This document shows positions 26,048 through 35,030 of a DNA stretch of 64,000 bases, piece after piece. The notes under the pieces were generated by a model. The model saw only the letters and a program-made list of their open reading frames with translations. It had not been told where the DNA came from and did not search any database. The translations under genes and the position numbers were made by a program. How positions within the stretch are numbered: the stretch's first letter is position 1; each line of letters opens with the position of its first letter. The stretch covers positions 434,001 to 498,000 of the forward strand of contig NZ_VNJJ01000002.1 of the NCBI RefSeq assembly GCF_007786475.1, written 5' to 3'. The stretch comes from Cohnella terricola (GTDB lineage Bacteria; Bacillota; Bacilli; Paenibacillales; Paenibacillaceae).

Positions 26048-26469
26048 GACCGACAGTACGTTACTGGAGACGTTGGCAGTACGTTGAGCAGCTATAAAGC
26101 ACTGTCAGTGCATTATTGGTTCGGTGGAGGTGCGTCGAGCAATCTTAGAGCACTGTCAGTGCGTTGTTGGTACGGTGGAGATACGTTGAGCAGCTATAAA
26201 GCACTGTCAGTGCATTATTGGTTCGGTGGAGATACGTTGAGCAATCATAGAGCACTGTCAGTGCGTTATTGATTCGGTGGAGGTGCGCCGAGCAGCTATT
26301 AAGTACTGTCAGTGCATTATTGGTTCGGTGGAGGTGCGTCGAGCAGCTATTAAGCACTGTCAGTGCGTTGTTGGTTCGGGGGAGGTGCGTCGAGCAATCA
26401 TAGAGCACTGTCAGTGCGTTGTTGGTTCGGGGGAGGTGCGTCGAGCAATCTTAGAGCACTGTCAGTGCA
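26048..26469. repeat. Tandem array B, 51-bp period, 8 copies
   Basis: The palindrome GCACTGTCAGTGC starts at 26099, 26150, 26201, 26252, 26303, 26354, 26405 and 26456, exactly 51 bp apart each time. A degenerate unit precedes the first at about 26048. Between the cores, half-unit variants alternate (GAGCAGCTATAAA and GAGCAATCATAGA types). The array fills the gap between the MFS gene and the phosphodiester glycosidase gene. Confidence 0.95.
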
Positions 26470-26479
26470 TTAAAGCTAC

Positions 26480-26512
26480 TAAAAATACACCCGTCTCCCA
26501 TAAGACGGGTGC
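26480..26512 (-). terminator. Terminator after the phosphodiester glycosidase gene
   Basis: CACCCGTCT (26488-26496) pairs with AGACGGGTG (26503-26511), followed on the minus strand by TATTTTTAG. Confidence 0.85.
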
Positions 26513-26527
26513 ATCCAACTTGCCCAC

Positions 26528-27328
26528 TTATTGCAGCAGGCTAATCATCTGTACGACCGGTCTGCCGTCCCCTCTTAGCTTCACTTCCCTGCACCGAAGC
26601 TGCGACGAGCCGTCGCCGTCAAGGAAAATGCCGTTTACGAGCCGTCCGTCTCCGATCTTCTCGACGATCGCTTCGCGGAAGGCAGCCAGCGTTCCTTTCG
26701 TGGTACTGACGATCAGATATAGATTGCCTTCTTCATCGTACACGGCCGCTGACCGCAGGGAAGCCTGATCCGGCAACGGCGCGGCTTCTGCCGCCGCTTG
26801 CTCCGTCCAGCTCTCGCTCCTGTCCAGGCTCATGCTAATGCCGCCTTGCGCCCAGTATCTCGCGCGATCAGACACCTCGATCTCGGATGCCCGACGCACG
26901 ACTTGTACGCTAAACCGATTCAGTTCGCCGTCCCAGACCAACGTTCCTCGCGCGTATTTGACGTTGGCAGCGCCAGAACCGAATTGGTCGATCTCCTTAT
27001 GTACAGGAACGTCATTCATGACGGCAATGCTGAGCAAAGCGTCGTCGTAGAAGAACCCTCCGTTGATCCCATAGAAGGGAGCCGCAACCAAGTTGTTGCT
27101 CACGGATTCCAGCTCGATATTGGACGGCTGCGTGAGCAAATAGTGAAGCTCCATGCCGTTGCTAGCTGCAACGGAATCATACTTATAATCGCGTGGCATA
27201 TTCGTCTCGTCGTCGCTTGGAGTTCCCCATATCCCTCGGAGTATAAAGACGACGGACAGAATAATCGCCCCCAAGCCGACAACCGATATGCCCGCGATTC
27301 CGATTTTCGCTTTCGTTGCCGTTTCCAC
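26528..27328 (-). CDS. Phosphodiester glycosidase (NAGPA domain) protein
   Basis: The 266-residue protein has one N-terminal transmembrane anchor (about 8-31) and an extracellular NAGPA-type domain. The family's marks are present: GINGGFFYDD near 88 and IFLDGDGSSQLR near 240. Such domains hydrolyse GlcNAc-1-phosphodiesters; bacterial members are linked to wall teichoic acid or capsule processing. The start is GTG 27328. The gene is monocistronic, between array B and the AraC regulator. Confidence 0.82.
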   Translation of the reverse strand: METATKAKIGIAGISVVGLGAIILSVVFILRGIWGTPSDDETNMPRDYKYDSVAASNGMELHYLLTQPSNIELESVSNNLVAAPFYGINGGFFYDDALLSIAVMNDVPVHKEIDQFGSGAANVKYARGTLVWDGELNRFSVQVVRRASEIEVSDRARYWAQGGISMSLDRSESWTEQAAAEAAPLPDQASLRSAAVYDEEGNLYLIVSTTKGTLAAFREAIVEKIGDGRLVNGIFLDGDGSSQLRCREVKLRGDGRPVVQMISLLQ

Positions 27329-27408
27329 TCGTTCATCCCTATTCCGTCTGCCAAAGTTAGGCTCATTATAACACTATTACCATCAGCAAATTCAACCAAT
27401 TTGTCTTG

Positions 27409-28221
27409 TTATCCTCGCTGCCGCTTCTTCCGATAAGCGCCTGGGGAGATCCCGTACGCGGCCCGGAATACCCGATGGAAGTACGTATAGCTGCTGAGTC
27501 CCGTCTCCAAAGCGATCTGTTCTAGCGGCAGAACGCTGTGGTCGAGCAAGTCGACGGCATGCGAAAGCCGAAGCTGCTGAGCGTACTGCATCGCGGAGAT
27601 CCCAAAATGGTCCTTGAACAGATGCACCGCGCGCGACACGCTCAGCCCCGCATGGCTTGCAATATGCTCCAACTTAAGAACCTTCGAGGCGTTCTCTTCG
27701 ATGTAATTACGCATCTTGATCGCAAGAAAAGCGGATGCCGACTGCGCGAGCGGCGCTTCTTCCAAAGCGCGGTCCAGCAACAGCAACAAAGTGCGGACGA
27801 TAAGCGAGACCAGCTCCGGGTGTCCGCCGTCCAGCCGTCTTTTCTCCAGAAACAGTTGATGCCATGTTCCCTTGATCCGCTCGTCTTCGGCGATCTTCCG
27901 GCATGTAGGCCGCGTTTTCTCCGCCCACCACTCGTCCATGCCTGCTCCCGTGCACATCATGAAATAGTCGCCGCTCGGCTTCATTTTCTCCCCCGGGGCC
28001 CCGATTCTCAGCTCGTAGACGTCTCCCGGCTTAAATAGAAGCAAATCTCCGGGCATGACGTCCGTCAGCTTCCCATCGATCAACGCTTGGCTGATTCCCT
28101 CCAACTGCAATCGGATAATATAGGTATCGAGCCCATTCCGGTATTCTTGCTTAAAAGGTTCCCCATGCCTGGAATGGCCGCACAAATGAACATTAACGCT
28201 GCCTACCGCCAATCTCTCCAC
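27409..28221 (-). CDS. AraC-family regulator, divergent from the GH30 gene
   Basis: The 270-residue protein has an N-terminal cupin ligand-binding part (MPGDLLLFKPGDVYELRIG near 60) and two C-terminal AraC helix-turn-helix motifs (VLKLEHIASHAGLSVSRAVHLFK, LEQIALETGLSSYTYFHRVF split over about 180-250). Translation begins at GTG 28221 with a poor ribosome site. It is divergent from the GH30 glycosidase across 118 bp, so it most likely controls that gene in answer to a sugar. The GH30 promoter has a good -10 (TATAAT, 28301-28306) but a poor -35, as expected for activation. Confidence 0.85.
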   Translation of the reverse strand: MERLAVGSVNVHLCGHSRHGEPFKQEYRNGLDTYIIRLQLEGISQALIDGKLTDVMPGDLLLFKPGDVYELRIGAPGEKMKPSGDYFMMCTGAGMDEWWAEKTRPTCRKIAEDERIKGTWHQLFLEKRRLDGGHPELVSLIVRTLLLLLDRALEEAPLAQSASAFLAIKMRNYIEENASKVLKLEHIASHAGLSVSRAVHLFKDHFGISAMQYAQQLRLSHAVDLLDHSVLPLEQIALETGLSSYTYFHRVFRAAYGISPGAYRKKRQRG

Positions 28222-28339
28222 CTCGATTCCATTAACAGAATGACCATATCGTATATGTTTTCAGTTATATTGTTTCTACAAATTCCGCTTTGGTTCCTTC
28301 TATAATTAAAATAACTATAGTCATGGAGGCTGACGAAGC

Positions 28340-29692
28340 ATGAGCCAAAGATCAATTAGAGTCATTCAAAGCGAACAGCATTCCCAAGACAGACTGACGG
28401 AGAAAAGCTCCCTGGCTTTCCGCAAAGACGAAAAAGGCGTGGAAATGCAGTTAATCAATATTTACGAAGATCTGAACTATCAGACCATCGTCGGATTCGG
28501 CGGCGCGATTACCGAAGCTTCCGCGGTTACGGCGGCCAAGCTCGGCGAGAAAAACCGCAACGAGATTATCGATGCGTACTATGATGCGGAGAACGGCATC
28601 GGTTATTCGATCGCGCGCACGCATATCAATAGCTGTGACTTCTCCCTCGGCAACTACGCCTACGTCGAAGAAGAAGATCCATCCCTGTCCAGCTTCGATA
28701 TCAGCCGGGACAAAGAAGCATTGATCCCTTATATCAAACAAGCGGCTGCGACGGCCGGAGACGGATTCTTGTTATATGCCTCGCCTTGGAGCCCGCCCGT
28801 CTGGATGAAGACGAACGGCGAAATGAACAACGGCGGCAAGCTGAAGCCGGAATACAACGACGTGTGGGCCCGCTATTACGTCAAATTCGTCGAAGCTTAC
28901 GAAGCGGAAGGGCTGCCGATCTGGGGTCTGACCGTACAGAACGAGCCTAAAGCGGTACAGATCTGGGATTCTTGCATCTATACGGGCGAAGAAGAGCGCG
29001 ACTTCGTCAAAAACCATCTGGGACCAGCCCTTGAATCCTCAGGACTATCCCGCATTAAGCTGATGATCTGGGATCACAACAAGGAACGCGTCTACGATCG
29101 CGCGAAAATCGCCTTCTCGGACCCTGAAGCGTCGAAGTATATTTGGGGCGCCGGGTTCCACTGGTATTCCGGCGACCACTTCGAGGCGTTATCCGCAGTC
29201 CATGATCGCTTCCCGGATAAACAACTTATCTTCACGGAAGGCTGCCACGAAGGCGGCGTCCAGCTCGGTTCTTGGCGCAGCGGCGAACGTTATGCCCACG
29301 ATATTATCGGCAATCTGAACAATTGGATGTCCGCATGGACCGACTGGAACATCGTCCTAGACGAGCAAGGCGGCCCGAACCACGTCGGCAACTACTGCGA
29401 CGCGCCGATTATCGCCGATACCACGACGGACACGCTCACTTACCAAAGCTCTTATTATTACATCGGCCATTTCAGCAAGTACATCCGCCCCGGCGCAGTC
29501 CGAATCGGCTGCACCAAATATTCCGAGAAACTCGAAACGACGGCCTTCAAGAACGTAGACGGCACGATCGCTGTCATCGTGCTAAACCGCACTGACGAAC
29601 AAGTGCCGTTTACGCTTCGCAACAACGACGAGATTGCGGAAACTTCCATCCCGGCTCACGCGATTCAAACTTTGCTGTTTCCTTGCCCGTAA
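28340..29692 (+). CDS. GH30 glycoside hydrolase
   Basis: The 450-residue enzyme shows the GH30 catalytic barrel: VGFGGAITEAS near 51, the acid/base Glu202 in VQNEPKA and the nucleophile Glu300 in IFTEGCHEG. A small beta domain closes the chain. Known GH30 activities include glucosylceramidase, beta-1,6-glucanase, beta-xylosidase and beta-fucosidase. No signal peptide is present, so it should act inside the cell on imported oligosaccharides. GGAGG lies about 11 nt before ATG 28340. A strong terminator follows, so the unit is one gene. Confidence 0.9.
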   Translation: MSQRSIRVIQSEQHSQDRLTEKSSLAFRKDEKGVEMQLINIYEDLNYQTIVGFGGAITEASAVTAAKLGEKNRNEIIDAYYDAENGIGYSIARTHINSCDFSLGNYAYVEEEDPSLSSFDISRDKEALIPYIKQAAATAGDGFLLYASPWSPPVWMKTNGEMNNGGKLKPEYNDVWARYYVKFVEAYEAEGLPIWGLTVQNEPKAVQIWDSCIYTGEEERDFVKNHLGPALESSGLSRIKLMIWDHNKERVYDRAKIAFSDPEASKYIWGAGFHWYSGDHFEALSAVHDRFPDKQLIFTEGCHEGGVQLGSWRSGERYAHDIIGNLNNWMSAWTDWNIVLDEQGGPNHVGNYCDAPIIADTTTDTLTYQSSYYYIGHFSKYIRPGAVRIGCTKYSEKLETTAFKNVDGTIAVIVLNRTDEQVPFTLRNNDEIAETSIPAHAIQTLLFPCP

Positions 29693-29711
29693 TCGAACCT
29701 TCGGCGAAAAG

Positions 29712-29741
29712 CCGTCTCGCAATTGACGAGACGGTTTTTTT
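29712..29741 (+). terminator. Terminator after the GH30 gene
   Basis: CCGTCTCG (29712-29719) pairs with CGAGACGG (29727-29734), then seven T. Confidence 0.9.
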
Positions 29742-29777
29742 GTCGTTATAAAGCTTATCCAATAGGGGTAGGACTAA

Positions 29778-30974
29778 ATGAATACACAAACGATTGCGGA
29801 GGTGCGCGAATTGGCGTTTCAAAGCGAAGAAATCCAAATGAAAAGGTATCGATGCGGAGACGACGCGGCCAAGCAGTTGCCCGTCTCGTACGACGAATGG
29901 AGAGAACGGGCCAAACAAATTCTGGCGGCTTCCCCTTTCGGATACGTGCATGGCGCGGCGGGCGCCGGTGATACGAAGCGCAGCAACGTAGACGCCTTTC
30001 AGAACTATCGGATTCGCCCGCGAATATGCTGCGATATTTCCGAATGCGATCTCTCCGTCTCGTTGTTCGGACGCCAATTGCCCGTTCCCTTTTTGCTTGC
30101 GCCCATCGGGGTTAACACGATCCTGCATCCGGACGGGGAGACCGCTCCCGCTCTGGCGTCGGCGAATCTAGGCATCCCTTATATTCTAAGCAATGTATCC
30201 AGCATATCGCTCGAACAGGTCGCGGAAGCGATGGGGGACCATACGCGGTGGTTCCAGCTCTATCCGCCGAAAAATCGCGAACTGACCGTCAGCTTTCTGC
30301 AGCGGGCGGAGAAGGCCGGTTATAGCGCACTCGTCGTAACCGTAGATTCGACCCTTCTCGGCTGGCGGGAAACGGATTTGCAGAACGCTTATTTGCCTTT
30401 CCTGACCGGGCAAGGAATGGGCAACTATTTCAGCGATCCGGTATTCCGCAGCCAACTCAAACAACCTCCCGAGGAAAACGTCGAGGAGGCTGTCAAACTT
30501 GCGCTCGATGAAGGAAACAATATCTGCTTCACTTGGAAAGAGTTCGATTTTATTCGCGATCAGACTCGGCTTCCGTTGTTGATCAAAGGCATTACTCACC
30601 CGGACGACGCCGTGATGGCGATGGAACACGGAGTCGATGGCATTATCGTATCCAACCATGGCGGACGACAGCTAGACGGAGCGGTGGCCACCCTCGACGC
30701 CCTTCCTTCCGTAGCCGAAGCCGTAAACGGCAAAATTCCCGTATTGATGGACAGCGGCATCCGCAGAGGAGCCGATATCCTCAAAGCGATCGCGCTCGGC
30801 GCCTCAGCCGTTCTGATCGGCCGCCCCTATGCTTACGCATTGGCCGTCGCGGGGAAAGCCGGCGTCGAGGAGGTCATCCGGCATTTGATCGCGGAGACGG
30901 AGCTTCAACTGGCGATATCCGGAAGAAAAACGATTCGGGACGTGGATTCTTCCCTGATCGTCAAAGTGCGTTAA
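29778..30974 (+). CDS. FMN-dependent alpha-hydroxy-acid oxidase/dehydrogenase
   Basis: The 398-residue protein belongs to the lactate oxidase, lactate monooxygenase and glycolate oxidase family. Visible marks are PFLLAPIGVNTILHPDGE (near 98), LVVTVDSTLLGWRE (near 185, substrate Arg), the catalytic His in SNHGGRQLDG (near 295) and FMN phosphate binding at DSGIRRGADILKAIALGA. Length and the N-terminal extension best fit lactate 2-monooxygenase-like enzymes; the substrate remains open. GGGGTAGG precedes the ATG. It is convergent with the fluoride channel genes. Confidence 0.85.
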   Translation: MNTQTIAEVRELAFQSEEIQMKRYRCGDDAAKQLPVSYDEWRERAKQILAASPFGYVHGAAGAGDTKRSNVDAFQNYRIRPRICCDISECDLSVSLFGRQLPVPFLLAPIGVNTILHPDGETAPALASANLGIPYILSNVSSISLEQVAEAMGDHTRWFQLYPPKNRELTVSFLQRAEKAGYSALVVTVDSTLLGWRETDLQNAYLPFLTGQGMGNYFSDPVFRSQLKQPPEENVEEAVKLALDEGNNICFTWKEFDFIRDQTRLPLLIKGITHPDDAVMAMEHGVDGIIVSNHGGRQLDGAVATLDALPSVAEAVNGKIPVLMDSGIRRGADILKAIALGASAVLIGRPYAYALAVAGKAGVEEVIRHLIAETELQLAISGRKTIRDVDSSLIVKVR

Positions 30975-30982
30975 GCTGCAGC

Positions 30983-31354
30983 TCAGCCGTTCCCGAGCGT
31001 GGTTCCCCAGACGAATCCGGCATATGCCAGCAATATTCCGAGAAAATAGCTGCCCCCGATATAAAGGAACAATATCTTCCACTCTTTCTTTTCGATGAGC
31101 TGGACGTTCTCGACGTTAAAAGTCGAGAACGTCGTATAAGCCCCCATAAATCCCGTCCCGAACAATAAATAAACGGCGTCCCCCCATGCCCCGCCAGCCA
31201 ATAATCCGAGCAGGAATGAACCGGTCAAATTAATGATCAGCGTAGCCCACGGCATAGCGGACGGAAAACGGCGATTCATCCAAACGCTTATTCCATAACG
31301 AGCGCAAGCTCCGAAGAACCCTCCGGAGGCCACAAGAAGGAGATGGCCGATCAT
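30983..31354 (-). CDS. crcB: Fluoride channel subunit FluC/CrcB (second)
   Basis: The 123-residue four-helix membrane protein has the FluC marks GGFFGACARYG near 10, INLTGSFLLG near 40 and the phenylalanine-box region GAYTTFSTFNVE near 75. FluC channels export F- as dual-topology dimers. The start codon overlaps the stop of the first crcB by 4 nt. Paired genes usually encode subunits that form heterodimers of opposite topology. No fluoride riboswitch is visible; the pair sits directly behind the esterase gene. Confidence 0.92.
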   Translation of the reverse strand: MIGHLLLVASGGFFGACARYGISVWMNRRFPSAMPWATLIINLTGSFLLGLLAGGAWGDAVYLLFGTGFMGAYTTFSTFNVENVQLIEKKEWKILFLYIGGSYFLGILLAYAGFVWGTTLGNG

Positions 31355-31755
31355 CGTGGCTCATCTCCTTTCGCCGGTCGACGAGCATAACGCCGGGATA
31401 TCCCATGGCCGATCCAAGCCAAGGCAAGCCCTCCGAATAAGCTGATTAGCACATAAAGCAATGCTACTCCCAATTGGCCGTCTTGAACGAGAGTAACGGA
31501 CTCCATGCTTAACGCGGAAAACGTCGTAAACGCGCCTACGAAACCCGTGCCGATCCCTAATCGGAGCCACGCGGGCATGTTCGGGATCGAAGCCGCCCAG
31601 CCGGAAAACCACCCCAAGAACAAACAGCCTAGGAAATTCGCGGTTAGCGTACCGAACGGAAACGGCGACGCCCACCAGTCTTGCGCCCATAACCCGATTA
31701 AATATCGCAACATGGCGCCGCATATTCCGAACAAGCCCACCGCCAGCGTTTTCAT
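31351..31755 (-). CDS. crcB: Fluoride channel subunit FluC/CrcB (first)
   Basis: The 134-residue protein has the same four-helix pattern, with GICGAMLRYLIGL near 10, TANFLGCLFLG near 40 and GAFTTFSALSMES near 75. Here the second Phe of the usual TTFSTF motif is replaced (TFSAL), which is common when paired copies specialise. It starts 13 nt after the esterase stop and overlaps the second crcB. Being in that operon, it probably relies on the esterase promoter. Confidence 0.92.
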   Translation of the reverse strand: MKTLAVGLFGICGAMLRYLIGLWAQDWWASPFPFGTLTANFLGCLFLGWFSGWAASIPNMPAWLRLGIGTGFVGAFTTFSALSMESVTLVQDGQLGVALLYVLISLFGGLALAWIGHGISRRYARRPAKGDEPR

Positions 31756-31768
31756 TCGATAGTCTGCC

Positions 31769-32731
31769 TCAATTGTCGCCCAGGAAGAAACGAATCGTCC
31801 TGTCCGTCGCGCCGGGCAGATGCTCGTGTCCGAAATCCGGATAAACGACCAACTGCTTCGGAGCGGTTATTTTGTTATATGCCGCGAATTGCGTGGAAGG
31901 CGGACAGATCGTATCCATCAGCCCGACGAACATCAGCACGTCGCCGCGAATCCGGTTGGCCAAGTGCTGGAGATCGATATAACCGAGCTTCGTGAAAATA
32001 TCGTCTTCGCGCTCGTGCAGCGGATCGAAATGACGGAAAAAAGTTCTCAGCTCTTGGTAAGCGTCCTTCGCCAAATCCATCTCCCATGTCCGCTTGTAGT
32101 CGGTCAAAAACGGATAAACGGGAGCCAGCCTCTTCACTCTAGGCTCAAGAGCCGCGCATGCGATCGTCAGCGCACCGCCCTGGGAAGCACCCGCCGCATA
32201 GACGCGCTCCGGATCGACTTCCGGCAGTCCGATCGCGATTCCCGCAAGCTGCGCCGTATCCAGGAAAATGTGGCGAAACAGCAGATTGTCTTCATGATCG
32301 TCCAACCCGCGGATAATATGGCCGTCGTGGGTATTGCCTTTGACGCCGCCCGTATCTTCTGACGAACCGCCTTGACCGCGGCAATCCATGGCGAGTACGG
32401 AAAATCCGAGCGAAGCGTACGCCAGCTTATCGGCCCAGTCGCCCGCATTCCCCGTATATCCGTGAAAGAGTACGACGACGGGATGCGGTTCTGTTGCGTT
32501 GCGGGGACGAACGTATTTCGCATGAATTCGCGCTCCCCGTACGCCGGTGAAATAAAGATCGAAACATTCGGCGGTCGGCGTTTGGAATGGGCTCGGCACA
32601 AGCTCGACCTGAGGGTCGACGGCCCGCATCTCCGCAATCGCGCGCTCCCAGTAAGCGTCGAAGTCGTCCGGGCGCGGATTGATGCCTTGATATTGCTTTA
32701 GTTGCTCAAGCGGCATGTCGATTTGCGGCAT
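31769..32731 (-). CDS. axeA: CE7 acetylxylan esterase / cephalosporin-C deacetylase
   Basis: The 320-residue enzyme has the full CE7 signature: RGQGGS (118-123), nucleophile Ser183 in GASQGG, Asp273 in GLMDTICPPS and His302 in GHEH. It removes acetyl groups from short xylo-oligosaccharides and other small esters. No signal peptide is present, so it acts in the cytoplasm, as is usual for CE7. It is followed by the crcB pair and preceded by a ROK repressor gene read in the same direction, which may respond to a xylose-type sugar. Confidence 0.93.
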   Translation of the reverse strand: MPQIDMPLEQLKQYQGINPRPDDFDAYWERAIAEMRAVDPQVELVPSPFQTPTAECFDLYFTGVRGARIHAKYVRPRNATEPHPVVVLFHGYTGNAGDWADKLAYASLGFSVLAMDCRGQGGSSEDTGGVKGNTHDGHIIRGLDDHEDNLLFRHIFLDTAQLAGIAIGLPEVDPERVYAAGASQGGALTIACAALEPRVKRLAPVYPFLTDYKRTWEMDLAKDAYQELRTFFRHFDPLHEREDDIFTKLGYIDLQHLANRIRGDVLMFVGLMDTICPPSTQFAAYNKITAPKQLVVYPDFGHEHLPGATDRTIRFFLGDN

Positions 32732-32846
32732 TGATGTAACTCCCCTTCAGCTATGAATGATTTATCGAAAATGGACAATGCCCCCACATCTTACCACATG
32801 CTCATACGGTTCACATCTATTTTGTACTGTCGACACTTCCGGCTGT

Positions 32847-34046
32847 TTATTGGATTTTCATCCCTTTCCATACCATGAAAGCAGCCCCTGTCGCCACGGC
32901 ATCCTCCCGCAGCTCGCCCTTGGTAAATACCGGCTCGTATTGGGGATAATAATAAATGTTCTTACGCGCGATCTCGATCGCCGTCTCGTAGAAGCGGTCG
33001 AACGAGTTCATCAAAGCGCCCCCGAGCACGACCATTTCCGGATGGAACATATTGATCATGTTGGCCAAGCCGATTCCAAGGTACGACGCGGCTTGCCTGA
33101 ACATTTCTTCGACGGGCGGATTACCTTGGCGAAGCTCCTGCAGCAGATGATCGTACCGGATTTGGTCGGGCGGCACCCGCAGCTTGTCCGTCCAGGCTTG
33201 TCCGCCCATTTTCGCCCTAGCTTGCGCCAGCTTCTCGAGCGCCTGCACGGACACGAACGCTTCGAGCGCGCCGAAGTTGCCGTCTTCGTTCAGACGGGGA
33301 CCGTCCGTCTGAATGATCATTTGGCCGATCGCCCCTTCCATGTCGATCGAACCGTGTATGATCTGGCCGTAAGACATCATGGCGGAACGTAATCCGACGC
33401 TGGCATGAACATACAGCATATGCATCGGCTTCGATCCTCGCATTGCCCGCTGTTCCCCCATGAGCGCCGCATTCGCCCCGTTCTCGAGCATCGCGGGAAA
33501 ACCGGTTCTCTCTTCAATCATCTTGCAGATCGGAACATCGACCCATCCCGGAGAGGAAAAATACAGCGGCTTCAAAATCATCCCGCGCTCCCGATCGAGC
33601 GGTCCGACGGCGCCTATGCCTACGCCGACCACTTGCCGCGGATCAATCTTATGATCGCTTAGGATCGCTTTCATGTTCGCGGCGACATGGTCGACGACGC
33701 GCTCAGGTGTCATCGCTTCGTCCATGCGCCATCGCGTGAACGACATCGGGTTCATCCGCACGTCAAAGAACCCGAGAGAAGAAGAAAATCGGGAAATTTC
33801 CAATCCGAAGAAGTAACCGAACTCCGGATTCGTTTCATATAGAATCGGTCTTCTGCCGCCGCTTGACGGCCCGAAACCCGAAGCAAGAATAAGCCCCTCC
33901 GACACCATTTCCTCCAACAGCCGGGTCAGCGTGCTGCTGGTCATCGAAAACCGGGCGAGCAGCTCCGCCTTGGAGACGACGCCATGCTCGGCGATGTGGG
34001 AATAGATCAACTGTTTCGGCGACGTAAGTTCGTTTGTTCGCTGCAA
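32847..34046 (-). CDS. ROK-family transcriptional repressor (XylR/NagC type)
   Basis: The 399-residue protein joins an N-terminal winged helix (VVSKAELLARFSMTSSTLTRLLEEMV near 25-50) to a ROK sugar-binding domain. The ROK part has VGVGIGAVGPLDRERG near 190 but lacks the zinc cluster of ROK kinases. AAGGGAGG lies 7 nt before TTG 34046, giving LQRTNELTSPK; an outer TTG at 34067 overlaps that site. It precedes the CE7 esterase gene by 115 nt in the same direction and is the likely regulator of sugar genes nearby. Confidence 0.87.
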   Translation of the reverse strand: MQRTNELTSPKQLIYSHIAEHGVVSKAELLARFSMTSSTLTRLLEEMVSEGLILASGFGPSSGGRRPILYETNPEFGYFFGLEISRFSSSLGFFDVRMNPMSFTRWRMDEAMTPERVVDHVAANMKAILSDHKIDPRQVVGVGIGAVGPLDRERGMILKPLYFSSPGWVDVPICKMIEERTGFPAMLENGANAALMGEQRAMRGSKPMHMLYVHASVGLRSAMMSYGQIIHGSIDMEGAIGQMIIQTDGPRLNEDGNFGALEAFVSVQALEKLAQARAKMGGQAWTDKLRVPPDQIRYDHLLQELRQGNPPVEEMFRQAASYLGIGLANMINMFHPEMVVLGGALMNSFDRFYETAIEIARKNIYYYPQYEPVFTKGELREDAVATGAAFMVWKGMKIQ

Positions 34047-34127
34047 GGGAATGCCTCCCTTAACCAAGTAATCTCATTGGAAATTTACATTAGAATATTA
34101 TATCGAATATTACGCAGTGCGGCTACT

Positions 34128-34245
34128 GGCCTTCGTTCGCACGCACGCCCTGTCATCCACCAACCAAGGCACTTTTTTGGCCTTCGTTCGCACGCACGCC
34201 CTGTCATCCACCAACCAAGTCACTTCTTTGGCCTTCTTTCGCATG
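34128..34245. repeat. Tandem array C, 51-bp period, about 2.3 copies
   Basis: GGCCTTCGTTCGCACGCACG begins at 34128 and 34179, and a diverging third copy (GGCCTTCTTTCGCATG) at 34230: steps of exactly 51 bp. The first two copies are almost identical through the unit. It lies in the 360-bp divergent space between the ROK repressor and the second chromate transporter pair. The rest of that space is AT-rich promoter DNA with TATACT at about 34377. Confidence 0.9.
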
Positions 34246-34407
34246 AAAGCGCGCCCTTTCCATATGCCCCCTCGCAAACTAAATACAATTTCGAAATCAA
34301 GATAGGTCATATAACCGATATAAAAACTTTTGATAGACCATTTTCGGGAAACTTAAATCCAAAATGAAATAAAGATGATATACTAGCTCAGGAAGGAGAG
34401 AACACAG

Positions 34408-35007
34408 ATGAATGTGAAATGGCAGCAGCTAGGATCGATTTTCTTAACCTTTCTGAAGATGGGGCCTTTTACTTTCGGTGGAGGTTACGCACTCATTCCG
34501 GCCATCGAACGGGAGATCGTCGACAAGCGCAAATGGTTAAGCTCTCGCGAAGTAGCCGATATGATCACGGTCTCCGGCTCCGTGCCCGGAGCGGTCGCCG
34601 TCAACTCCGCCACCTTCATCGGCTACCGGATCGCCGGCGTCGGCGGAGCCTTGGCCGCTCTTCTCGGTATTTTTCTTCCTACTTTCGCCTTGATGATCGG
34701 GCTATCGCTCGTATACCTTCATATAAAGGACAATCCGAAGGTCGAAGCCGCCTTCCTCTCGATTCGCGCTACCGTCGTTGCGCTGATCGCCTACGCCGCC
34801 ATCAAGATCGGCAAATCCGCCATCGTCGATTTCACAACGGGAGCACTTGGCGCGATTGCCTGCTTGTTGCTCTTAGGCGGAATACATCCGATATGGCTGG
34901 TTGCATTCGGTGCCCTTGCGGGAATCGGAGTCGTGAAGCTCAGAACGCTGCGCGGCAAGAAAACGAAGCTCGAAGAAGAGGAACCCGTGTACGACTACAT
35001 GATATAA
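34408..35007 (+). CDS. Chromate transporter, short-chain CHR subunit (second locus, first)
   Basis: The 199-residue membrane protein has FTFGGGYALIPAIEREIV near residue 18 and SVPGAVAVNSATFIG near 62, where the first locus has LPGPIA. GGAAGGAG precedes ATG 34408. The pair at 1.2 kb is of the GYGGGP subtype, this one of the FGGGYA subtype, so they are not recent copies of each other. Transport of chromate, or of another oxyanion, is inferred from the family. Confidence 0.88.
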   Translation: MNVKWQQLGSIFLTFLKMGPFTFGGGYALIPAIEREIVDKRKWLSSREVADMITVSGSVPGAVAVNSATFIGYRIAGVGGALAALLGIFLPTFALMIGLSLVYLHIKDNPKVEAAFLSIRATVVALIAYAAIKIGKSAIVDFTTGALGAIACLLLLGGIHPIWLVAFGALAGIGVVKLRTLRGKKTKLEEEEPVYDYMI

Positions 35008-35030
35008 CTTTGACATAATGGGGAATGGGC

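Noticed and set aside
26145..26408. Open frames through array B on both strands
   Set aside because: They consist only of the 17-codon repeat, overlap each other, and lack start signals.
31755..31769. Fluoride riboswitch in front of the crcB pair
   Set aside because: Only 13 bp separate crcB from the esterase gene, too short for the aptamer.
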